Origin: an uncultured Spirochaetales bacterium
GTDB lineage: Bacteria > Spirochaetota > Spirochaetia > Sphaerochaetales > Sphaerochaetaceae
Direction: 5' to 3'
Assembly (NCBI GenBank): GCA_949285145.1
Contig: CASDXQ010000020.1
Location: 1 to 43,067 of the forward strand
DNA: 43,067 nt
Positions within the stretch are counted from its first letter, which is position 1. Each line of letters opens with the position of its first letter. A program made the position numbers and the translations under genes. The notes under the pieces are model-generated. The model had not been told where the DNA came from, ran no database searches, and saw only the letters and a program-made list of their open reading frames with translations. This document shows, piece by piece, positions 25,934 through 32,478 of this stretch.

Positions 25934-25991
25934 TTGTTATTTTTAACATATTGCTTGAAAAAAATAACAAAGTGTATTAAAAATAACAATT
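25932..25991. repeat. 15-bp perfect inverted repeat with a third core copy (operator candidate)
   Basis: AATTGTTATTTTTAA at 25932-25946 is the exact reverse complement of 25977-25991. A third copy of the core AAAAATAACAA lies at 25960-25970, a direct repeat 19 bases before the copy at 25979-25989. The left arm touches the nrdR -35 hexamer. The right arm covers the -10 hexamer of the ACT-domain gene and runs up to its ATG. The sequence does not resemble an NrdR box. Confidence 0.6.
25955..25983 (+). promoter_or_regulatory. Possible promoter of the ACT-domain gene
   Basis: TTGAAA (25955-25960), 17-base spacer, TAAAAA (25978-25983), 8 bases before ATG 25992. A leader of about 2 bases is predicted. 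Confidence 0.4.
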
Positions 25992-26654
25992 ATGAGCGAA
26001 TCAATTTCCACCTGTGTCAAACAGGTCATAAACAATAGTCCTTTCATAAATGAAATGCTGATTCAGCAGGTGATCAGCTATTCGAATCTTTCACGTTTCA
26101 TCCAGCCCAAAGTTGAGCAGATGTACGGCAGTGCGGTGAAACATTCCGCAATTGTGATGGCTGTCAGACGCTACAGCGAAGATCTGATCGTAAATCAGAA
26201 GAGGACGAAAAGGGAAAAGATAAACTACGAGATAAACATGAAGACGAACATCTACGATGTGAATTTTGTAAGAAGCGATGTTTTTGTCTCAAGACTTTCT
26301 TCCCTGTATGACGAGGTGAAAATGCAGAAGGGGGATTTTCTGAATGTTTCGATCGGCTCTCATGAGATATCCCTGTCGGTTTCAGACAAGTTCAAGGATG
26401 CTGTCGAGGAGATAATAAAAGGGGAGGAGATCCTTCACAGAAAAGATAATATGGTGGCTCTCACGATTTCTTTTACCGGTGATTTCCTGCAGACACCCGG
26501 CATTCTCTATATGGCGACACGCAAGCTTGCATGGGAAAACATCAATCTGACGGAAATCGTGTCCACGATGAATGAGCTGACTTTCGTCATTGAGAAGGAA
26601 GACAGCATGAAAGCATATGATGCGCTGCAGTCATTCTTCGATGAGGAGATTTAA
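25992..26654 (+). CDS. ACT-domain protein, possible regulator
   Basis: 220 residues. The last 70 form an ACT domain of the aspartokinase type: ALTISFTGDFLQTPGILYMATRKLAWENINLTEIVSTMNELTFVIEKEDSMKAYDALQSFF, with the expected P-GIL, ENINLTEIVST and ELTFVI strands, so small-ligand (amino acid) binding is likely. The N-terminal 60 residues are helical (INEMLIQQVISYSNLSRFIQPKVEQ...AIVMAVRRYSE) and could be a DNA-binding domain; that is a guess. There is no kinase domain. No ribosome binding site; a promoter-like pair ends 8 bases upstream. The gene overlaps the next by 14 bases. Confidence 0.75.
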   Translation: MSESISTCVKQVINNSPFINEMLIQQVISYSNLSRFIQPKVEQMYGSAVKHSAIVMAVRRYSEDLIVNQKRTKREKINYEINMKTNIYDVNFVRSDVFVSRLSSLYDEVKMQKGDFLNVSIGSHEISLSVSDKFKDAVEEIIKGEEILHRKDNMVALTISFTGDFLQTPGILYMATRKLAWENINLTEIVSTMNELTFVIEKEDSMKAYDALQSFFDEEI

Positions 26655-27066
26655 GTTCATAACAGCACCTCATGACGGAGGAAAGACACGTTGGATTCTT
26701 GAGCACTGCATGGGGTGCAGAGGTTTTGCTTCTGTAAGCGTAGATGCGGGAAAGAAGGAAATTTTTCTCATGAATCTTGAGAGCGGAGATAAAAGACCTC
26801 TGATGAGGAGAAATGATGAAGGGCTCTACATTGTGAATGAAGATGCTTTCTTATATGCAAATGCCTGTATCATGAGTGCGGCGGCAGGCACGGTCGTTCT
26901 TGATGAATGCGGCTGGATGGAGTGCTCAGGCAAAGGTTTTTATCCTTCCCTTGAGCATCTGAGGGATACACCATCACTGTCAGCACTGCTTTCTGTCCGG
27001 CTTGACAGGCTTGAGTGGTATCTTGATTTCTTCGGAAGCGGAAATGTCCGGATCATCAGGCTCTGA
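26641..27066 (+). CDS. Small P-loop NTPase, unassigned
   Basis: 141 residues from the chosen ATG. The N-terminus reads FITAPHDGGKTRWI, where APHDGGKT (9-16) fits the P-loop [AG]-x4-G-K-[ST]. VVLDE (85-89) is a plausible Walker B. The short size and layout recall the THEP1-like nucleoside triphosphatases, but I cannot confirm the family. The frame opens at 26617; ATG 26641 is preferred because it puts the P-loop at the usual distance from the N-terminus. It overlaps the ACT-domain gene by 14 bases with no evident ribosome site, so translation probably depends on the upstream gene. Confidence 0.6.
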   Translation: MRRFKFITAPHDGGKTRWILEHCMGCRGFASVSVDAGKKEIFLMNLESGDKRPLMRRNDEGLYIVNEDAFLYANACIMSAAAGTVVLDECGWMECSGKGFYPSLEHLRDTPSLSALLSVRLDRLEWYLDFFGSGNVRIIRL

Positions 27067-27074
27067 CTTTTGAA

Positions 27075-27569
27075 TCAGATGGCATTCTCAAGCTTGAGAA
27101 GAAATCCTTTTTTTTCCAGCCCTCCGGCATAGCCGGTCAGCGATCCGTCACAAGCAATGACTCTGTGACAGGGCACGATTATCGATACCGGATTACGTCC
27201 TATTGCGCCTCCTGCTGCCTGTGCTGACATTTTTTCCCTGCCTGTCTTCAGTGCGGCAATGCGTGCGATTCCTCCGTATGTCATTGTTTTCCCATAAGGT
27301 ATGCTGCAAAGAATCGACCATACAGTCATCTGAAAGTCTGTGCCCATGAGACTGACAGGAGGCGTGAAATCAGGCTTCTTTCCATTGAAATAGATATCAA
27401 GCCAGACTTCTGTTTCCTTATTCACCGGTGTCAGCCTTTCTTCATATTCTGCACCGGGGTCTGCAGCAAAGTGTTTCTGCCCCTCAAACCAGAGCCCGGT
27501 GAGAGCGTTCTGATTACTCGAAATCACTATTCTTCCGATGGGTGATTCATAATGGCTGATGTATTGCAT
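27075..27569 (-). CDS. ogt: Methylated-DNA--[protein]-cysteine S-methyltransferase
   Basis: O6-alkylguanine-DNA repair protein that takes the alkyl group onto its own cysteine; 164 residues, Ogt-sized, without an AdaA domain. The active-site motif is IVPCHRV, preceded by GGAIGRNPVSI (recognition helix and Asn hinge) and followed by DGSLTGYAGGLEKKGFLLKLE. AGGAGG lies eight bases before the ATG. It is 62 bases downstream of the phosphatase gene on the same strand and converges on the NTPase gene. Confidence 0.93.
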   Translation of the reverse strand: MQYISHYESPIGRIVISSNQNALTGLWFEGQKHFAADPGAEYEERLTPVNKETEVWLDIYFNGKKPDFTPPVSLMGTDFQMTVWSILCSIPYGKTMTYGGIARIAALKTGREKMSAQAAGGAIGRNPVSIIVPCHRVIACDGSLTGYAGGLEKKGFLLKLENAI

Positions 27570-27631
27570 TTACTCTGCCTCCTGAACGGAATTTCTTTGC
27601 AATGTTCTCTGCACAAAACTGAAGAAGATAT

Positions 27632-28438
27632 TCAGGATCTGGGCGGCAGCAGTCTTCTGAGGTTTTCGATTCCCTTCCAGGTTCCGCAATAGATATCTTC
27701 GCTGTATTTCTTTTTTTCAAAAAGGAATTCATCTGTATATTCGAATTTCCTTCCGCTGAAATACGATATATCCATACCCTGACTGATCAGGACAGCATGT
27801 GAAGCCGCAATGTCCCAGACATAGCTCGGCTGGTTTATACAGCCCTGAATCGACGGAAATATCACAGGAGAGACAATGTGAAGTATGCTGCTTCCGAAAA
27901 TTCTTACCTTGCCGTCAAAACGGGAGAAGTCAAGTCTGTCCAGTTCCTTTGACCCTATTGTGACCTGTTCGATCTCATCTTTGTCATGACATGCACTGAA
28001 GTCCTCTCCGTTCATGCGAAGCTTTCCGCCGGGGATCAGTGAAAGGAAAAGATCTTCTCTTCCCACACCGAAGCGAGGTGCCGCGATCAGTGCTCCGACC
28101 GGCTTTCTCTCGCAATCGAGGATACCGAGCGCAATGGCAAATGACGGCAGTCCCTGAGAGTAGACATCCGTCCCGTCAATCGGATCCAGGACAAAGATAT
28201 ACTCTTCACCGCTTTTGCGGATAACCGGACTTTCTTCGCATATGAACGTGGAGGAAGGAAACAGCCTCTGCACGGCTTCTTCCACTATCTGTGATATTCT
28301 CAGATCTGTCTGTGTCAGCACCGATCCGTCTTCTTTATAAAACCGTCGGATATCCTTCTGTGCCTGTGCAGCGAGATATGCACAGTCTTTTATTGTTTTT
28401 TCCAGCTCTTCAAAAGCTTTATAGTTGAAATCATGCAT
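27632..28438 (-). CDS. Inositol monophosphatase / CysQ-family phosphatase
   Basis: 268-residue Mg-dependent, lithium-sensitive-type phosphatase. Metal-site motifs are present: SVLTQTDLRISQIVEE, the FICEES glutamates, LDPIDGTDVYSQG and the late VWDIAASHAVLISQG. The family covers inositol-1-phosphatase, fructose-bisphosphatase and 3'-phosphoadenosine 5'-phosphate phosphatase (CysQ); the substrate cannot be read from sequence. Two in-frame ATGs exist (28444 and 28438); 28438 is preferred since GGGA stands nine bases before it. It is divergent from mfd with overlapping promoters. Confidence 0.85.
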   Translation of the reverse strand: MHDFNYKAFEELEKTIKDCAYLAAQAQKDIRRFYKEDGSVLTQTDLRISQIVEEAVQRLFPSSTFICEESPVIRKSGEEYIFVLDPIDGTDVYSQGLPSFAIALGILDCERKPVGALIAAPRFGVGREDLFLSLIPGGKLRMNGEDFSACHDKDEIEQVTIGSKELDRLDFSRFDGKVRIFGSSILHIVSPVIFPSIQGCINQPSYVWDIAASHAVLISQGMDISYFSGRKFEYTDEFLFEKKKYSEDIYCGTWKGIENLRRLLPPRS

Positions 28439-28466
28439 TGTCATTTTTCCCGTTTTGCATTATGTT
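28438..28466 (+). promoter_or_regulatory. Possible start-proximal promoter of mfd
   Basis: TTGTCA (28438-28443), 17-base spacer, TATGTT (28461-28466), then 8 bases to GTG 28475. Its -10 overlaps the -10 of the divergent phosphatase promoter. Confidence 0.4.
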
Positions 28467-28487
28467 TCACACTCGTGGCCGAGTCAA
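28459..28487 (-). promoter_or_regulatory. Promoter of the inositol-monophosphatase-family gene
   Basis: Minus strand TTGACT (28482-28487), 17-base spacer, CATAAT (28459-28464). The -35 hexamer lies within the first codons of mfd. Confidence 0.5.
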
Positions 28488-31400
28488 TTGCAAATAAGGT
28501 TAAATCTGCCTACAGAAATCTGAGCGGCAATGAAATAATAAAGGTGAACAATCTTGACGGTTATCCTCTCAGCAGGGCAGTGGAGCTCTGGCAGAGGAAA
28601 CTTTCATGCCGTCTTCTCGTGATTGTTCCCAGCGAGGAGAATGCCAGAAACCTCATTGACGATCTTTCCGATCTACGTGATATCCCGGTTATCTATTTCC
28701 CCTCTTCGGGCAAGCAACTTTATTCTTCCTACAGTGCGAGTGTGCAGGAGGCAGGACAGCTTAAAGCCATAGAGAGGCTTGAATCGATGAAGGACGGCAT
28801 AATCGTGACTCATGTGAGGGCCTTCTCCTGTCCCGTCATTTCAAGGCAGAGCATAAGGAATTTCTCAATACGTCTGAAGACAGGCGATCATTTTGATTCC
28901 ACAGGCCTTGCATCCCGGCTTGCCGCTGCAGGATACTACAAGGCATCAAGCTGCTATGAAGTGGGAACCTTCGCACTGCGCGGTGAGGTCATGGAAATAT
29001 TTCCCTATCAGAGCGAGAACCCGATCCGCCTTTATGCGGACTGGGATGAGATCGGGAGGATCGCCTATTATGATCCGTCTTCACAGCAGGTCATAAGGAA
29101 TATAAGCAGCTATAGCCTTTCACTGATCAATGAGAACACAAAGGTTGAAACGGATTCATTCAGCAGCTGTCTGAATGGAAATGAATATGTGTTCTTCGTG
29201 GGCAGCGAGCGCTGCAGAACCGTATATGCCGGACTGATGAATGAGGCAAAGCAACTTTTCAAGGCAGCATATGCATCTGATGCCAATGCTCCTGTGCCGG
29301 AAAAGATAATCACAAGTCCTTTTGACTATCTTGAGGGAAAGAAGAGTGCGACAGTCGTATATGACATAAGAAATGATGAGGAAAGCTTTCACTTTGATAT
29401 CAATGCCGGAAGAAGCTTTTTCGGCAATGTGAAGCTTTTCAAGGAAGAAGCGGGCGCCATGCTTGCCAATTCCTGGGATGTGCGTGTCATCGTACCGACG
29501 CAGATACAGGAAGAGAGAATGGCTAACATCCTCTCCGATCTTCCAGATGTCAGGATTGAGATCGGGAACATAAGCAGAGGCTTCTCGATTGATCCTCTGG
29601 AACTTTTCGTGATTGCCGATCAGGAGATATTCAACCGAAGAACTGCCCGCCGTCAGGCACTTGTAAATGTGCAGTCAGAGGCGATTGACAGTTTTGTTGA
29701 TCTCAAGGAAGGCGATTACGTCGTCCATGTCAATTACGGGATAGGGCAGTTTGTCAAGATCGAAAGGGCGAAAACAAGCCGTGCAGAAAGGGATTACATA
29801 AAAATACGGTATGCCGGTGAGGAATATCTTTATGTGCCGATTGAGCAGGCGAACCTCGTGCAGAGGTATATCGGAAACGACGGAAGACCCCCGAAGCTTG
29901 ACAAGATGGGCACCTCAAGCTGGTCGAGAAAGAAGGAGAAGGCTGTAAAGAAGGCACAGGAGCTTGCTTCTCAGCTCATAAGCCTGTATGCAAAGCGGCA
30001 GAACTCTTTCGGATATCCTTTCAAGAAGGATACTGACTGGCAGCTGCAGTTCGAAGCTTCGTTTCCTTTCACTGAAACTCCTGATCAGCTCAAATGCATC
30101 GAGGACATAAAGAAGGATATGGAGAGCGACAGGGTCATGGACCGGCTTGTCTGCGGTGATGTTGGATACGGCAAGACTGAGATCGCGTTCCGCGCGGCAT
30201 TCAAGGCTGTAATGAGCGGCAGGCAGGTTGCCTTCCTCGCTCCCACCACCATCCTTGCCGAACAGCATTACAGAAAATTCTGCGAGCGTCTCGAGGAATT
30301 TCCCGTGCAGGCAGAGCAGCTTTCAAGAATCGTTCCTGCAGCCCGGCAGAGGAAAGTTCTCGCCCTTCTGAAGGAAGGCAAGGTTGACATCCTTTTTGGG
30401 ACACATAAAATACTTCAGAAAAATGTTGTGTTCAAGAATCTCGGTCTTCTCATCATTGATGAGGAACAGCGTTTCGGCGTGACGGCAAAGGAGAAGATAA
30501 AGCAGCTCAAAGTCAATGTGGACTGTCTGACTCTTTCCGCAACTCCCATTCCAAGGACGCTGTACATGTCGCTGCTGAAGGTCAGGGACATGTCGTTGCT
30601 GACGACGGCTCCGCGTGAAAGGCTTCCAATAAAGACCATTATCGATGATTATGATATAAACAAAGTGGTTTCTGCCATACAGAAGGAACTCGAGAGGGGT
30701 GGTCAGGTCTTTTACCTGCATAACCGTATATCTGATCTGAATGATATTGCGTATCAGCTTCATTCTCTGATCCCGAGCGCAACTGTTGAATATGCGCACG
30801 GACAGATGGAGAGTGACGAGCTTGAGGATATAATGCACCGCTTCGTCTACGGCGGCGTGCAGGTGCTTGTCTCCACTACCATAATCGAAAACGGCATTGA
30901 TATACCGAATGTCAATACGATTATCATAGACAATGCCCATATGTTCGGTCTGTCTCAGCTTTATCAGCTCCGCGGCCGAGTGGGACGCAGTGACAGACAG
31001 GCATACTGCTATCTGATGTATCCTGATGAATCCATGCTGAATGATGATGCGATAAAACGCCTCAGGGTTTTAAGCGAGCACACGGCTCTCGGTTCGGGCT
31101 TCAAGGTTGCTTTGAAGGATATGGAGATAAGAGGTGCGGGAAATCTTCTTGGACAGGAACAGTCCGGACAGCTTGAAGCGGTAGGCCTGGACATGTATAT
31201 GAAGATACTCGATGAAGAGATCAACAGGCTCACGCACGGTGAGAAAGCTCACAGTGAGAGGGAAGTGTACCTTGAGCTTGACTACTCGGGCTTCATTCCC
31301 GACAGTTACATCAGCGATCCTTCCAGCAAGTTCGATCTTTACAAGAAAATCGCATCCGTAAAGACCGATTACGAGTTTGATGCGCTCAAGGGCGAAGTCG

Positions 31401-31699
31401 AGGAAAGGTTCGGACCCGTGCCTGAGGAAGTGGAGAATCTTTTCTGCATTGCACAGATCAGAATCGTCTGCAGGCGGCTTGAGATATATCATCTGTCGGA
31501 AAGCAGGGGAATTGTCCAGATTGAGTTCAGTCATTTCTCCGCCATCAATCCCGACAAGATAATAAACCTTCTCAAGCTTTCAAACGGAAGGGTGAAGATG
31601 GACTCGGCTAGGCCGAATTACATGAAGATGAAGACGGATGCCATAAGTCTTAAGGACAAGGCTTATTTCATACTTGAACAGCTTAGGAGACTGGAATAA
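28475..31699 (+). CDS. mfd: Transcription-repair coupling factor Mfd
   Basis: About 1074 residues. Removes RNA polymerase stalled at DNA lesions and recruits UvrA. Order of domains: UvrB-like N-terminus (VIVPSEENARNLIDDL, VIYFPSSGKQLYSSY), the polymerase-interacting domain (DLKEGDYVVHVNYGIGQFV, then YLYVPIEQANLVQRYIG), and the RecG-like motor with Walker A GDVGYGKTEIAF, IIDEEQRFGV, LSATPIPRTLYMSL and LYQLRGRVGRSDRQAYCYL. The C-terminal TRCF domain starts near SREVYLELDYSGFIP. The frame opens at ATG 28433, but that lies inside the divergent gene and has no ribosome site. GTG 28475, 8 bases after a -10 hexamer, is preferred with moderate confidence. Confidence 0.94.
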   Translation: MAESIANKVKSAYRNLSGNEIIKVNNLDGYPLSRAVELWQRKLSCRLLVIVPSEENARNLIDDLSDLRDIPVIYFPSSGKQLYSSYSASVQEAGQLKAIERLESMKDGIIVTHVRAFSCPVISRQSIRNFSIRLKTGDHFDSTGLASRLAAAGYYKASSCYEVGTFALRGEVMEIFPYQSENPIRLYADWDEIGRIAYYDPSSQQVIRNISSYSLSLINENTKVETDSFSSCLNGNEYVFFVGSERCRTVYAGLMNEAKQLFKAAYASDANAPVPEKIITSPFDYLEGKKSATVVYDIRNDEESFHFDINAGRSFFGNVKLFKEEAGAMLANSWDVRVIVPTQIQEERMANILSDLPDVRIEIGNISRGFSIDPLELFVIADQEIFNRRTARRQALVNVQSEAIDSFVDLKEGDYVVHVNYGIGQFVKIERAKTSRAERDYIKIRYAGEEYLYVPIEQANLVQRYIGNDGRPPKLDKMGTSSWSRKKEKAVKKAQELASQLISLYAKRQNSFGYPFKKDTDWQLQFEASFPFTETPDQLKCIEDIKKDMESDRVMDRLVCGDVGYGKTEIAFRAAFKAVMSGRQVAFLAPTTILAEQHYRKFCERLEEFPVQAEQLSRIVPAARQRKVLALLKEGKVDILFGTHKILQKNVVFKNLGLLIIDEEQRFGVTAKEKIKQLKVNVDCLTLSATPIPRTLYMSLLKVRDMSLLTTAPRERLPIKTIIDDYDINKVVSAIQKELERGGQVFYLHNRISDLNDIAYQLHSLIPSATVEYAHGQMESDELEDIMHRFVYGGVQVLVSTTIIENGIDIPNVNTIIIDNAHMFGLSQLYQLRGRVGRSDRQAYCYLMYPDESMLNDDAIKRLRVLSEHTALGSGFKVALKDMEIRGAGNLLGQEQSGQLEAVGLDMYMKILDEEINRLTHGEKAHSEREVYLELDYSGFIPDSYISDPSSKFDLYKKIASVKTDYEFDALKGEVEERFGPVPEEVENLFCIAQIRIVCRRLEIYHLSESRGIVQIEFSHFSAINPDKIINLLKLSNGRVKMDSARPNYMKMKTDAISLKDKAYFILEQLRRLE

Positions 31700-31702
31700 C
31701 AG

Positions 31703-32425
31703 ATGACTGAAAGCGAGATAACAGCAGCAATAAACAGAGTTGAGGTCAGGGAAGGCATACACAGGACAATAAAGTCCTATGCACTGAGGAACAATGTCCT
31801 TGATGACGAACAGAAGAAGATCGTTCTGGGCAACTTTGAGAAATACTGTCTTGAATTCAATGACGGCTTTGTTTATCCGTCTTCTCTTTTTCAGGATGAG
31901 ACGAAACCCGTAGTGATAGAGATCGGTTTCGGCATGGGTACTTCAACACAGATCATTGCAAAGGAGAGGAGTGAGTACAATTATCTTGGTCTTGAAGTCT
32001 ACCTTCAGGGCTTTGTGAAACTTCTCAGGGATGTGTCACGTCTTGGACTGGACAATATAAAACTCATGAGGTTCAACGCTGTCGATGTCCTTGAACGCAT
32101 GATACCTGATAATTCAATTGCCGGCTTTCATATATTCTTTCCTGATCCATGGCCGAAGAAAAGGCATCATAAAAGGCGTCTGATCCAGAGTGATTTTGTC
32201 CATCTGCTTTCCACAAAGCTCATCAGGGGCGGCTATCTCTACCTTGTCACGGACTGGGAGGAATATGCCAGGTGGATGATGGACATACTTTCGTCAGAGC
32301 CCCTGATCAGGAACAGGTATGAAGGATTTGCACCTCCGGCAGAGTGGAGACCTGAAACCAAGTTTGAGAGAAAAGGTCTGGACAAGGACTACAGGATCAG
32401 CGAACTCTGGTTTGAGAGAGTGTGA
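31703..32425 (+). CDS. trmB: tRNA (guanine-N7-)-methyltransferase
   Basis: SAM-dependent m7G46 methyltransferase of tRNA, 240 residues. EIGFGMGTSTQIIAKE is the SAM loop, followed by YLGLEVYLQGF, FFPDPWPKKRHHKRRLIQ (the family signature) and a C-terminal TKFERKGLDKDYRISELWFE substrate region. The gene begins three bases after the mfd stop with GGAG inside the mfd end, so it is the second gene of an mfd-trmB operon. Confidence 0.95.
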   Translation: MTESEITAAINRVEVREGIHRTIKSYALRNNVLDDEQKKIVLGNFEKYCLEFNDGFVYPSSLFQDETKPVVIEIGFGMGTSTQIIAKERSEYNYLGLEVYLQGFVKLLRDVSRLGLDNIKLMRFNAVDVLERMIPDNSIAGFHIFFPDPWPKKRHHKRRLIQSDFVHLLSTKLIRGGYLYLVTDWEEYARWMMDILSSEPLIRNRYEGFAPPAEWRPETKFERKGLDKDYRISELWFERV

Positions 32426-32432
32426 AAGAAGA

Positions 32433-32456
32433 GGAGCCGCCTTTTCAGACGGCTCC
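32433..32456. terminator. Hairpin terminator between trmB and the EF-G-like gene
   Basis: GGAGCCG pairs with CGGCTCC around a 10-base loop. On the minus strand the stem is followed by TCTTCTTT, a better tail than on the plus strand, so it mainly ends the EF-G-like gene but may serve both. Confidence 0.6.
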
Positions 32457-32478
32457 GTGGATGGGGATTGAAATATGG

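Noticed and set aside
25899-25991. NrdR boxes between nrdR and the ACT-domain gene
   Set aside because: The repeats found there (core AAAAATAACAA) do not fit the NrdR box pattern, so NrdR autoregulation was not claimed.
28433-28474. ATG 28433 as the mfd start
   Set aside because: It would overlap the start codon of the divergent phosphatase gene and lacks a ribosome binding site. The 14 extra residues do not look like Mfd.
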